This document shows, piece by piece, positions 22,261-30,851 of a stretch of DNA of 55,616 bases. The notes beneath the pieces are model-generated. The model saw only the letters and a list, made by a program, of their open reading frames with translations, was not told where the DNA came from and made no database searches. The stretch spans positions 1 to 55,616 of IMG/VR virus record IMGVR_UViG_3300005663_000053; one strand, written 5' to 3'. The position numbers were made by a program, and so were the translations under genes. How positions within the stretch are numbered: position 1 is the stretch's first letter; every line of letters starts with the position of its first letter. This DNA is from a virus.

Positions 22261-22703
22261 CGTTCGCAGTCACTCAAACACCGGAGCAACGCTTCTTCGC
22301 GAAAATCCAGCCTGAGCCAAATTCCGGTTGCTGGCTTTGGGACGCAACGATTGCTCGCGGCGGTTATGGGCATTTCTGGGTCGAGGGACGGTTGGTCTAT
22401 GCTCATCGATTCTCCTATGAATTGGTGCATGGGCCGATTCCTCCAGGCGCAGCCTTGGATCATCTCTGTTCGGTGCCCTCATGCGTAAATCCAGATCATT
22501 TGGAAGCGGTGACGCCACAGGAAAACGCCCAGCGGACGGTGGACCGGGGCCGCTGGCATAATCGACACGCCGCCAAGACACATTGCCCTTATGGGCATCC
22601 TTACTCGGGCGATAATCTCTATTTCGAGAGCGGCTATCGCCGTTGCCGTGCATGTTCCCGCCGAAAAGCGGCAGACCAAAGGCGCAAGCGCAGGGCGGCA
22701 TGA
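22257..22703 (+). CDS. HNH homing-type endonuclease
   Basis: The 148-residue protein has GCWLWDATIARGGYGHFWVE and YAHRFSYELVHGPIPPG. The catalytic region is LDHLCSVPSCVNPDHLEAVT, then a CPYGHPYSGDNLY and CRACSRRKA zinc-binding tail, the usual architecture of phage HNH homing enzymes. It interrupts the sugar genes but is fitted in with ATGA overlaps at both ends, so it has not disrupted a gene. It is not expected to work in the sugar pathway. Confidence 0.85.
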   Translation: MTFAVTQTPEQRFFAKIQPEPNSGCWLWDATIARGGYGHFWVEGRLVYAHRFSYELVHGPIPPGAALDHLCSVPSCVNPDHLEAVTPQENAQRTVDRGRWHNRHAAKTHCPYGHPYSGDNLYFESGYRRCRACSRRKAADQRRKRRAA

Positions 22704-24046
22704 CTTTCCCGCCGCTGTGGTCCGCCGAGGTCGAGGCCCGGGTCCGCGCCGAGGCGCGCAATCTCGATAGCCAGGAAAGGCCCCAAGAAGTCCGTTTCTG
22801 TACGCGCTGCGTCGTCTCCAACCAGCGCCCGCGGATACGCTTCGACGACTACGGGGTTTGCTCTGCCTGCCAATACGCGGAGCGGAAGAAGTATGGCCGG
22901 AAGCACACCGATGGAAAACGGTGGGGGATCGACTGGGCGGCACGCGAGGCCGAACTCAAGGCGCTCCTCGACAAGCACCGACGGTCATCCGGATACGATG
23001 TGATCGTGCCCTGCTCGGGCGGCAAGGACTCGAGCATGATCGCGTACCGCTTGAAGCACGAATACGGGATGCACCCGCTGTGCGTTCGCTTCGCGCCGTT
23101 CATGGAAACGGAGATCGGGCGCAAGAATTGGGAGAGCCTTGGCGAGGAGTTTGATCGCCTGGACTTCGGCCCCGCAGGAAACCTGCACCGCAAGCTCGCC
23201 CGTCTCGCCTTCGAGTTCTACGGCGACCCGTTCCAGCCGTTCGTCTACGGCCAGCTCGCCTGGCCGATGTGGGCAGCCGTCGACCGCGACGTCGGCCTAG
23301 TGATGTACGGCGAGAATGGCGAGGCCGAGTATGGTGGTGACCCGGCAGCGAACGACAAGCCATGCTGGGATACCAAGGACTGGGATCGCGTCTACAGCAA
23401 GGGCGCGGGAATCGAGGCGCTATTAGCCGAAGGGGTACATATCGGCGCCATCATGGAAGAGGAGTCGCGCGCGGCCAGCGAGTTCTATCGGATGCCATCG
23501 TTGGACCCGGACGTTGAAGTTGTTCTGCGGCCAGGGACCGTCGCATACACTGACGTAGCCGCTCAATTCCACTGGTTCGGCTACTACCGCCGCTGGCACC
23601 CGCAGGAGAATTACTACTACGCCTCTGAGCACACCGGCTTTGAGGCGAACGAGGAGAGATCGGAGGGCACCTACTCCAAGTACGCCTCGCTCGACGACAA
23701 GCTCGACGGGTTCCATTACTTCATGGCGTTTGTGAAATTCGGGATCGGGCGGGCAACCTCCGACGCCGCCCATGAGGTAAGGGACGGCGACATCACGCGC
23801 GAGGAAGCGATCGCGCTGGTGAAGCGCTACGACGGTGAGTTCCCGGGGCGTCACTTGGACGAGTGCCTAGACTACTTGGGGATGGACCGACAGCAGCTTG
23901 AGCACGTCATTGACCGCTTTCGCGCCCCGCATGTTTGGGATTGTACCGGTATAGTGTCTGGCGCTGATGGCACTACAATTTTTCCTGTGAGCCGCATCTG
24001 GCAGCTCAAGCACGCCGTCTACGACAAGGAGACAGTGGCGGCGTGA
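22700..24046 (+). CDS. N-acetyl sugar amidotransferase (PtmG/PseA/WbpG-like)
   Basis: This 448-residue PP-loop ATPase-type enzyme has the motif CSGGKDS at 105-111 and a zinc-type CTRCV ... GVCSAC cluster (Cys34, 37, 54, 57). Later segments GENGEAEYGGDPAAN and FHYFMAFVKFGIGRATSDA match the N-acetyl sugar amidotransferase family. Family members convert an acetamido group to an acetamidino group in pseudaminic and legionaminic acid derivatives, usually with HisH and HisF partners supplying nitrogen. Here HisF is present and HisH is not. Confidence 0.85.
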   Translation: MTFPPLWSAEVEARVRAEARNLDSQERPQEVRFCTRCVVSNQRPRIRFDDYGVCSACQYAERKKYGRKHTDGKRWGIDWAAREAELKALLDKHRRSSGYDVIVPCSGGKDSSMIAYRLKHEYGMHPLCVRFAPFMETEIGRKNWESLGEEFDRLDFGPAGNLHRKLARLAFEFYGDPFQPFVYGQLAWPMWAAVDRDVGLVMYGENGEAEYGGDPAANDKPCWDTKDWDRVYSKGAGIEALLAEGVHIGAIMEEESRAASEFYRMPSLDPDVEVVLRPGTVAYTDVAAQFHWFGYYRRWHPQENYYYASEHTGFEANEERSEGTYSKYASLDDKLDGFHYFMAFVKFGIGRATSDAAHEVRDGDITREEAIALVKRYDGEFPGRHLDECLDYLGMDRQQLEHVIDRFRAPHVWDCTGIVSGADGTTIFPVSRIWQLKHAVYDKETVAA

Positions 24047-24198
24047 CTGGCAAGATCATACCCAATGAGGTTAGGACGATCGAGGATCTGGTGCGCTGGA
24101 TCATTGATATGGAGCGCGACGTTGTCGCGTTCCAAGAGGCCTACCTCGGGCGCAAGCGGGAACTGCCTTCCAAGAAATGCCCCTCGCCTTCCGGCTGA
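24043..24198 (+). CDS. Small protein between amidotransferase and HisF genes
   Basis: A 51-residue frame starts at GTG 24043, overlapping the amidotransferase stop (GTGA), and ends inside the HisF start (24177). It reads NEVRTIEDLVRWIIDMERDV and then RKRELPSKKCPSP. Support is the overlap pattern. The function is unknown. It is too short to be HisH. Confidence 0.45.
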   Translation: MTGKIIPNEVRTIEDLVRWIIDMERDVVAFQEAYLGRKRELPSKKCPSPSG

Positions 24199-24938
24199 TA
24201 GCGCGCCTCGACATCAAGGCTCCGAACCTGATCAAGACCGTGCGCCTCGAGGGCGTGCGGGTGGTCGGCGATCCGCAGGAATACGCCAAGCGCTATGACC
24301 AAGAAGGCATCGACGAGATCCTCTACATCGATGTCGTCGCCAGCCTCTACCAACGCAACAGTCTCGCCTCGCTTGTCGAGTGGACCAGCGAGCATGCCTT
24401 CGTTCCTGTTACTGTTGGCGGCGGCGTTCGATCGACCATTGATGCTCGCGCCCTTCTTAGGGCAGGGGCGGACAAGCTGGCACTCAATACAGCGGCGGTC
24501 GAGCGGCCCGGACTGATCACGGAAATCGCCGAGAAATTCGGCTCCTCAACGATAGCGGTGCAGATCGATGCGAAACGCAAAGCGTCATCGTGGGAAGCGT
24601 ACTCGGACGGCGGCCGGCAGCCGACCGGAAAAGACGTTGTCGTTTGGGCGCAGGATGCGGTTGAACAAGGCGCTGGCGAGGTTCTACTCACCTCTATCGA
24701 TCATGAAGGAACCGGACAAGGCTTCGATCTCGAGCTGATCCGCGCCGTCGCCGGGGCTGTGCCTGTTCCGGTCGTCGCCTCGGGCGGATTCGGTGAGTCC
24801 AGCCATGCCGTTTCCGCCGCCCTGGCGGGCGCATCAGGCGTCGCCATTGCCGGAGCACTCCACTATCGCCGGGTGCCTTTGAGCGCAATGAGGGAGGCAC
24901 TCAGCGCCGCAGACGTACCCGTGAGGAGAGCGGCATGA
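24177..24938 (+). CDS. HisF-like cyclase/ammonia-using subunit
   Basis: This 253-residue (beta/alpha)8 protein follows HisF, with Asp12 and Asp131 in the positions of the catalytic aspartates (RLDIK and VQIDAKR) and phosphate-binding glycines (VTVGGGVRSTIDA, VASGGFGESS). In nonulosonic acid clusters HisF-like proteins (with HisH) supply ammonia to the PtmG-type enzyme. No HisH glutaminase is seen here, so free ammonia or host HisH may serve. It overlaps LegB by ATGA. Confidence 0.85.
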   Translation: MPLAFRLIARLDIKAPNLIKTVRLEGVRVVGDPQEYAKRYDQEGIDEILYIDVVASLYQRNSLASLVEWTSEHAFVPVTVGGGVRSTIDARALLRAGADKLALNTAAVERPGLITEIAEKFGSSTIAVQIDAKRKASSWEAYSDGGRQPTGKDVVVWAQDAVEQGAGEVLLTSIDHEGTGQGFDLELIRAVAGAVPVPVVASGGFGESSHAVSAALAGASGVAIAGALHYRRVPLSAMREALSAADVPVRRAA

Positions 24939-25900
24939 CAAAAGCCTTCGTTACCGGCGCCGATGGCTTCATAGGCTCCCATCTCTGCGAGGCGCTGCGC
25001 GATCAAGGCGACGAGGTGACCGGCCTCGCCCTCTACAACAGCTTCGATTCCTTCGGCTGGCTCAATGAGGTGGAAGGAGTCGAGAAGGTCCGCGGCGATG
25101 TGCGCGATGCCGACCAGATGCGATATCTGATCGGCAACAGGTCGACCGACATCGTGTTCCATCTCGCAGCGCTGGTCTCGGTGCCATACAGTTTCGAGGC
25201 ACCGCAGAGCTTCATCGACACGAACGTCACGGGGACACTAAACGTGCTTCTGGCGGCGGGGCACATCGGCGCAAAAGTCATCCACACCTCGACCTCGGAG
25301 GTTTACGGCTCGGTCCCCGACAAGGCGATAAACGAGGACATGCCGCTCGCTCCGCAGTCTCCTTACGCGGCCTCCAAGGTGGCGGCGGATGCCCTTGTGC
25401 GCTCGTTCTACCGGAGCTACGGGCTGCCGGCGGTAATCCTGCGGCCGTTCAACACCTATGGCCCGCGGCAGTCGGAAAGAGCCGTGGTGGCGACCATCAT
25501 CCGCCAAGCACTCGACCCGGAATGCCGACGGATCGAACTCGGCAATCTCCATGCTACCCGCGACCTCACCTACGTTGACGATATGGTGAGGGCGTTCCTT
25601 GCCGTGGCCGGGATCAACGCGTATGGCGTCTACAACGCTGGCGGCGGCGTGATTATTAACGTCCGCGATCTCGGCGAGCTGATAAAGGCATTGACCGGGT
25701 GCGACAAGTCAATCCTCTCTGGGATGGCTGACCGCATACGGCCTGAGGCGAGCGAGGTGGTGGCCCTCAAGGCAGACGCGACACGATTGACCAAGCGCAC
25801 TGGCTGGAGGCCGAAAGTGCCGCCCGGCGAAGGGATGAAGCGCACCATCGACTGGTGGCGCTCTCGCCCGTTCCGCAAGGACCAGGTCTATCTGACGTGA
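24935..25900 (+). CDS. NDP-sugar 4,6-dehydratase (LegB-like, SDR family)
   Basis: This 321-residue extended short-chain dehydrogenase has FVTGADGFIGSH (NAD-binding GxxGxxG at residues 8-14). The active-site segment is STSEVYG at about 119-125. Tyr144 and Lys148 form YxxxK in SPYAASKVAADAL, followed by RPFNTYGPRQSERAV. It closely follows the GDP-GlcNAc 4,6-dehydratase LegB family, with an ALYNSFDSFGWL segment also typical of these. It makes the 4-keto intermediate for the aminotransferase. It overlaps HisF by ATGA and the aminotransferase by GTGA. Confidence 0.85.
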   Translation: MTKAFVTGADGFIGSHLCEALRDQGDEVTGLALYNSFDSFGWLNEVEGVEKVRGDVRDADQMRYLIGNRSTDIVFHLAALVSVPYSFEAPQSFIDTNVTGTLNVLLAAGHIGAKVIHTSTSEVYGSVPDKAINEDMPLAPQSPYAASKVAADALVRSFYRSYGLPAVILRPFNTYGPRQSERAVVATIIRQALDPECRRIELGNLHATRDLTYVDDMVRAFLAVAGINAYGVYNAGGGVIINVRDLGELIKALTGCDKSILSGMADRIRPEASEVVALKADATRLTKRTGWRPKVPPGEGMKRTIDWWRSRPFRKDQVYLT

Positions 25901-26826
25901 TCCCGCTCGCCGAGCCCAACTTGGCCGGCAACGAATCCAGATACGTCCGCCAGGCTATTGCCTCGGGCTGGATCTCCGGCGGCGGCCCGTTCGTCGAGCG
26001 CTTCGAGGAGATGGTGGCGAAGGCCTGCGGCCGGCGATGGTGCGTCGCCACCCTGACCGGAACTGACGCGATCCATCTCGCGCAAACCGCATGCGGTTTG
26101 CGGCGGGATATGCGCGTCGATATGCCCTCGATGGCCTACATCGGGGCGGCGAACGCCGTGAAGGCCGCGGGCGGCACAATCCACTTTCGCGACATCACCG
26201 ATGGCTGGACCTATGATCGGACGGTGCTGGGCGGGGTGGTCGATGCAGCCCCCGCCGTCGGGATCAGGCAAGAGGGCTTGGTTATCTGCCTCTCGTTCAA
26301 CGGCAACAAGACGATCACCACGGGCCAGGGCGGCGCCGTCCTCGGCAACGAGCTGGAGTTTGGCAGTCTTGTGCGCCATCTGGGGACAATGGCCAAGACG
26401 GGGCCATACGAGTACGACGCCGCTGGCTTCAACTACCCCATGACGAACCTCACTGCAGCCATGGGGTGCGCGCAGATGGAGCGGCTCAAGCCAGCCCTCT
26501 CTCGGAAGCGGGATATCTGGCGGCGCTACCGCGAGGCACTGCGACCAGCCTTTCCCGGCGTCCGATCACAGTCGTGCTGGATGGCGACCCTGCGGACGGA
26601 GAAGCGCGGCGCGATGCTCGCGCATCTTCGCAAGTTGGGTATCGACGCGCGGCCTTTCTGGACGCCGCTGCATATGCTGGCACCATATCGGAACTGCCAC
26701 CGCGATCCTCTGCCCATCACCGAGGCGATCTGGGACAAACTGGTCTGCCTGCCATGTTCGACCGGACTCACGGAAGGGGATCAGGACAAGGTGATAGCTG
26801 CATGCGCCGCATTCTTGTCGTCGTAA
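25897..26826 (+). CDS. PLP-dependent sugar aminotransferase (LegC-like, DegT family)
   Basis: This 309-residue protein starts IPLAEPNLAGNESRYVRQAI and has GTDAIHLA near residue 55. The Schiff-base lysine Lys138 sits in SFNGNKTITTGQGG, the variant common in LegC proteins. HLGTMAKTG and GFNYPMTNLTAAMG follow. It adds an amino group at C4 of the keto sugar. It is shorter than the usual 370-390 residues, with much of the segment between the substrate loop and the Lys missing. It may be compact but active. GTG 25897 overlaps the previous stop. Confidence 0.8.
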   Translation: MIPLAEPNLAGNESRYVRQAIASGWISGGGPFVERFEEMVAKACGRRWCVATLTGTDAIHLAQTACGLRRDMRVDMPSMAYIGAANAVKAAGGTIHFRDITDGWTYDRTVLGGVVDAAPAVGIRQEGLVICLSFNGNKTITTGQGGAVLGNELEFGSLVRHLGTMAKTGPYEYDAAGFNYPMTNLTAAMGCAQMERLKPALSRKRDIWRRYREALRPAFPGVRSQSCWMATLRTEKRGAMLAHLRKLGIDARPFWTPLHMLAPYRNCHRDPLPITEAIWDKLVCLPCSTGLTEGDQDKVIAACAAFLSS

Positions 26827-27791
26827 GCGGGCGGGCGGACGCGAGCCCTATGACTCCGGTCATCACCGCCCTTGCGGTGCGCGGTTTCTCGGTCCCGATC
26901 AGCGAGCCCGTCACCGGCGAGTACGCCCCGACCAACCCCGCCGTGCGCATGGCTGGGCAGCTTCGCTGGGTCACCCAAGACATCGAGGAGCACCTGCCCG
27001 ACATCGTGCTCTTGCTTGGGGACCGCTATGAGACGTTGGCCGCCGCCGCGGCCGCGACCTTGGCGCGGGTGCCCATCGCCCATATTCACGGCGGGGAGGC
27101 CTCCTTCGGCTCGTTCGACAATCAGATCCGGGACGCGGTCACGAAGCTCGCTCATATCCACCTTGTCGCGGCCGAGCCGTTTCGCGAGCGGCTGATGGCC
27201 ATTGGCGAGGATCCGGTGCACATCTACACGGTGGGGGCACCCGGGCTGGACAATTTCCCAAACCTGCCCAAACGCACCCTGGGAAAGTATTTCCTGGTCA
27301 CCTACCACCCGCCGACATTGGCCGAAACCGGCGGAATCAAGGCACTGCTCAAGGCGCTCGACTTTTTCCCAGATTACCGGGTGATCTGGACCGGCTCGAA
27401 CGCCGATCCGGGCGGCCAAGAGATCGAGAACGCGGTCATCGCCTGGGGCAAGGCCGATCGATGGACGTTCCTTGCCCTGGACGCCTATCTGAAACTCGCC
27501 CGCAACGCGGCGGCCATAATCGGCAATTCCTCGGCCGGCATCATCGAGGCGCCGGCGCTCGAGGTTCCCACGGTCAACGTCGGGCCACGCCAGGACGGAA
27601 GGCTTAAAGGGCCTTCGGTGATGGACTGCAGGGAACACCATGCTGAAATTGGGGCGGCGATACATCGGGCCTTGGCGTTTGTGGGCCCGTTCGACAATCC
27701 CTACGGCGGGCCTGGGGCCTCGGCCAAGATCGCGGACGTGCTGGCCGACATCGATCTCGACGGGATTCTGGTGAAGCGATGGTCTTCGTAA
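26802..27791 (+). CDS. NDP-sugar 2-epimerase/hydrolase (LegG/NeuC-like)
   Basis: This 329-residue GT-B-fold enzyme has ILVVVSGRADASPMTPVITA, LLGDRYETLAAA, AHIHGGEASFGSFDNQIRDA and, near the end, GNSSAGIIEAPALEVPTVNV with PRQDGRL. This is the pattern of UDP-GlcNAc 2-epimerase and hydrolysing NeuC/LegG/PseG-type epimerases. It releases the free 2-epimerised sugar used by the synthase. It begins 25 bp inside the aminotransferase gene and overlaps the synthase gene by 13 bp. Confidence 0.85.
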   Translation: MRRILVVVSGRADASPMTPVITALAVRGFSVPISEPVTGEYAPTNPAVRMAGQLRWVTQDIEEHLPDIVLLLGDRYETLAAAAAATLARVPIAHIHGGEASFGSFDNQIRDAVTKLAHIHLVAAEPFRERLMAIGEDPVHIYTVGAPGLDNFPNLPKRTLGKYFLVTYHPPTLAETGGIKALLKALDFFPDYRVIWTGSNADPGGQEIENAVIAWGKADRWTFLALDAYLKLARNAAAIIGNSSAGIIEAPALEVPTVNVGPRQDGRLKGPSVMDCREHHAEIGAAIHRALAFVGPFDNPYGGPGASAKIADVLADIDLDGILVKRWSS

Positions 27792-28585
27792 TTGCCGAGG
27801 CCGGCGTCAACCACAATGGCGACGTCGACATCGCGCACAAGCTGGTCGAGGCGGCTGCAAGCGCCGGCGCCGACGCGGTCAAGTTCCAGACCTTCGATGC
27901 GGAGAGATTGGATCCGCCGGGCGCGCGCCGGGAGATGCTGGCCAAGCTCCAGCTCTCGCACGAGGCGCATTTCGCCTTGAAGAAGCAGGCCATGGATCTC
28001 GGCATCGAGTTCATGTCCACGCCGTTCGACCTCGACTCCCTGCGTTTCCTGGTCGAAGATGTCATGGTCGGGACGCTTAAGATCGGCTCCGGCCAGCTCG
28101 ACAACGCCCCGCTGCTTGAGGCCGCACGAATGTCCCCATGCCACCTGATCGTCTCGACTGGCATGGCCACGATGGAGGACGTTGGGCGGGCGCGCGGGGA
28201 GCTCCGGCGCGGCATCATGCTGCACTGCACGAGCGCCTACCCGGCGCCGCCGGCTGACATCAACCTGCGGGCGATGGTAGCTATGCGCGAGAAGCTGGGC
28301 TGCCCCGTCGGGCTTTCCGACCACACCGACAGCACGGCCATCCCGATTGCGGCGGTGGCGCTCGGCGCCGAGGTCATCGAGAAGCACCTGACGCTTGATC
28401 CCTGGATGCGGGGCCCGGACCATGCGGCCTCGCTCGATCCCCATCGCTTTTCTGCGATGGTCACTGGCATCCGCAGTGTCGAACTAGCCCTGGGCGACGG
28501 GGTGAAGCGGCCCCAGGCGAGCGAGGCCGGGGCCATCGAGATCGCCGCCGAGCGGCGCGCTTGGAGGGAAAAGAATGCAAGTTGA
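27779..28585 (+). CDS. Nonulosonic acid synthase (LegI/NeuB-like), SAF domain missing
   Basis: The 268-residue barrel of NeuB is present: IAEAGVNHNGDVDIAHKLVE, KFQTFD, STPFD, KIGSGQLDNAPLLE, VSTGMAT, LHCTSAYPAPPADINL, GLSDHT and EKHLTL. It condenses a 6-deoxy amino hexose with phosphoenolpyruvate to make the nonulosonic acid. The C-terminal SAF (antifreeze-like) domain, about 60-70 residues in typical synthases and contributing to the active site in dimers, is absent. The frame ends after EIAAERRAWREKNAS, overlapping the next gene. Activity without SAF needs proof. Confidence 0.85.
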   Translation: MVFVIAEAGVNHNGDVDIAHKLVEAAASAGADAVKFQTFDAERLDPPGARREMLAKLQLSHEAHFALKKQAMDLGIEFMSTPFDLDSLRFLVEDVMVGTLKIGSGQLDNAPLLEAARMSPCHLIVSTGMATMEDVGRARGELRRGIMLHCTSAYPAPPADINLRAMVAMREKLGCPVGLSDHTDSTAIPIAAVALGAEVIEKHLTLDPWMRGPDHAASLDPHRFSAMVTGIRSVELALGDGVKRPQASEAGAIEIAAERRAWREKNAS

Positions 28586-28799
28586 CAGTGCAGACGCCAG
28601 ACCAGATCCACCGGAGGAGTGCGGCAGTTGCGGCCAGGAGGGTGTCGAACTCCATCGGACCTCTTCTTATGGTCCCGGCCATCAGGTCACATGGCATTGT
28701 GATTTCTGTTTTAACTTCATGGATCCCGGCAGCGCCCTCAGCCACAACCTCGCCAAAATGGGGCACATGCTGCTCAAGGCAATTCGCGATAGAGGGTAA
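28575..28799 (+). CDS. Small zinc-ribbon-like protein
   Basis: This 74-residue protein has two CxxC pairs (CGSCGQEG and CDFCFN) and two His residues near the end, giving a zinc-ribbon-like layout. It overlaps the synthase end by 11 bp and the acetyltransferase start by one base (TAATG). It could be an accessory to the pathway or an unrelated small phage protein. No family was recognised. Confidence 0.55.
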   Translation: MQVDSADARPDPPEECGSCGQEGVELHRTSSYGPGHQVTWHCDFCFNFMDPGSALSHNLAKMGHMLLKAIRDRG

Positions 28800-29344
28800 T
28801 GTCTCGCATCGTGATTCTCGGCACCGGCGGCCATGCGCGAACGCTACAGGCGCTTATGGGCTATCCGGCCGACTCCTGTATTTTGACTGATGATGACGAC
28901 GAAGTCCGACCTGATGATTCCGTTCTTATTGGTGTCGGCGACGTGGTGAAGCGCCGGTCGCTTTTTAAGAAATTCCGTTCGCAAGTGCAGGAGATGCGCG
29001 CATCTCGAACCTTCGTTCATACGTCGGTGAAAGTCGGGCGCGGCATCCAGATGATCATGGGCGCGATGATCATGCCAAATTGCCGAATCGGCGACAATGT
29101 GCTGATCAACACCGGTGCCCAGATCGACCACGACTGCAATATTTCGTCACATTGCGTCATCAGCCCCGGTGCGATCCTATGCGGCAACGTGACGCTCGGT
29201 GAGGCATGCTTTATCGGTGCCGGCGCGATCATCGTGCAAGAGGTGACCCTTGAACCCGAGACCTTCATTCCGGCGGGAACGCTCGTGGTAGGACCAGATG
29301 ATCTCCGCCATCCATTGCGGGATGTCGTCTTACCGTCGCAGTAG
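28799..29344 (+). CDS. Sugar N-acetyltransferase (LegH/PglD-like)
   Basis: This 181-residue protein has an N-terminal Rossmann-like part (IVILGTGGHARTLQALMGYP). A left-handed beta-helix of hexapeptide repeats follows (IMGAMIMPNCRIGDNVLINT, then ISPGAILCGNVTLGEACFIG), the layout of PglD/NeuD/LegH acetyltransferases. The likely His base lies in AQIDHDCNI. It would acetylate the amino group made by LegC using acetyl-CoA. The gene starts on the last base of the previous stop. Confidence 0.8.
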   Translation: MSRIVILGTGGHARTLQALMGYPADSCILTDDDDEVRPDDSVLIGVGDVVKRRSLFKKFRSQVQEMRASRTFVHTSVKVGRGIQMIMGAMIMPNCRIGDNVLINTGAQIDHDCNISSHCVISPGAILCGNVTLGEACFIGAGAIIVQEVTLEPETFIPAGTLVVGPDDLRHPLRDVVLPSQ

Positions 29345-29348
29345 ACCA

Positions 29349-30851
29349 ATGGACATCTGTCTCGTCATCCCGCCATCGACCTTTTTGATGGACGAGCGGG
29401 TATTCCCGAGCCTGGGCGTGTTGAAGATCGCCGCTGTCCTCGAGGCTGCGGGCAAGGATGTCGGCGTTCTGGATCTATCGGGGGTCGAGAACTATCTGGA
29501 CGCGCTCGATGTGTTCCTCGCCGGGTTCACTGGCCGCCACATCGGCATCACTGCGACGACGCCGCAGATGCCGGCCGCGCACCTGATCGCCAAGCGTATC
29601 CGGGAAGTTGCCACCGGTAAGCGCATTATCCTCGGCGGGCCCCACGTCACGCTGGTCCATGCGGCAGCGCGAAAGGAAAAGGAACGCTCGAAATACAGCC
29701 GGGGCAGAAGGGCTCTGGACCAACTCTGCGATCTCTATGAAGTGCTCTCGGTCGGTGATGGCGAGGCGGCGATCTTCGAGGCGATAGGGCCTTGCCGACC
29801 ACCCAAGATTATCGACGCCGACGATCGCAAAGGTCCGCTGTTCCAGACGCGGGACCAGTACGCAGCATCGCCGTTCCCCGCGCGCCACCTGATCGACCTG
29901 GACAGCTACTCCTATGAGATCGAGGGGCATCGGGCGACCAGCCTGATCTCCCAGTTGGGCTGCCCCTTCAACTGCGGCTTCTGCGGCGGCCGGAACTCCT
30001 CGATGCTCAGGGTGATCCGCACCCGACCCGTGGCCACGGTGATCGACGAGCTCACCGAAATCCATGAGGCCTATGGCTACACCGGCTTCATGTTCTACGA
30101 CGACGAGTTGAACGTGAACGAGGCCAGCTTCCTCGAGTTGCTGGATCGGCTCACAGCCCTGCAAGCGCGCCTCGGGACCGAGTTCCGCCTACGAGGCTTT
30201 ATCAAGGCGGAGCTATTCAACGAGGCCCAGGCACGCGCGATGTATGCGGCCGGGTTCCGGTGGCTGCTCTGCGGCTTCGAGGGCGCCGACGACCGGATCC
30301 TGACCAACATCAACAAGAGGGCGACGATCGAGGACAACACGGCTGTGATCAAGGTCGCGCACAAGCACGGCCTGAAGGTCAAGGCGTTGATGTCGATCGG
30401 GCACCCAGGCGAGTCCCGCGCCTCCGTGCTGGCGGTCCGCGACTGGCTGATCGCACAAGAGGCGGACGATTTCGACGTCACCATCATCACGCCCTATCCG
30501 GGCTCGCCTTACCATGACGAGGCGGTGGAGCAAGCCGACGGGTCGTTCACATACGTCCAGCCCGTGACCGGCGATCGCCTCCATATGCGGGAGGTCGACT
30601 ACAATGAGCACGCCGATTACTACAAGGGGATGCCCGGTGAGTACGTTTCGCTGGTCCATACCGACGGCCTGAGCGAAGCGGAGCTGGTGGCGTTGCGCGA
30701 CCAGGTGGAGGCCGAGGTGCGTGAAGCACTGGGGATTCCATTCAGCGCCGTCAACAGGGCCACCAAGTACGAGCACTCGATGGGACAGGGCTTGTCAGAT
30801 CATCTGTTGCGGTCTACTCCAGAGGAATGGGCGCGATCTCAAACCGCCTGA
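29349..30851 (+). CDS. B12-binding radical SAM enzyme
   Basis: This 500-residue protein has a cobalamin-binding-like domain in residues 1-170 (DICLVIPPSTFLMDERVFPS, GITATTPQMPAAHLIAKRI, ILGGPHVTLV). A radical SAM domain follows with LGCPFNCGFCGG (Cys205, 209, 212) and a barrel with GFMFYDDELNVNE and GFEGADDRILTNINK. Members of this superfamily methylate, epimerise or rearrange unreactive carbons. Its substrate is not known. Position in the sugar operon suggests it modifies a sugar or a glycan carrier. ATG 29349 follows the acetyltransferase stop by four bases. Confidence 0.8.
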   Translation: MDICLVIPPSTFLMDERVFPSLGVLKIAAVLEAAGKDVGVLDLSGVENYLDALDVFLAGFTGRHIGITATTPQMPAAHLIAKRIREVATGKRIILGGPHVTLVHAAARKEKERSKYSRGRRALDQLCDLYEVLSVGDGEAAIFEAIGPCRPPKIIDADDRKGPLFQTRDQYAASPFPARHLIDLDSYSYEIEGHRATSLISQLGCPFNCGFCGGRNSSMLRVIRTRPVATVIDELTEIHEAYGYTGFMFYDDELNVNEASFLELLDRLTALQARLGTEFRLRGFIKAELFNEAQARAMYAAGFRWLLCGFEGADDRILTNINKRATIEDNTAVIKVAHKHGLKVKALMSIGHPGESRASVLAVRDWLIAQEADDFDVTIITPYPGSPYHDEAVEQADGSFTYVQPVTGDRLHMREVDYNEHADYYKGMPGEYVSLVHTDGLSEAELVALRDQVEAEVREALGIPFSAVNRATKYEHSMGQGLSDHLLRSTPEEWARSQTA

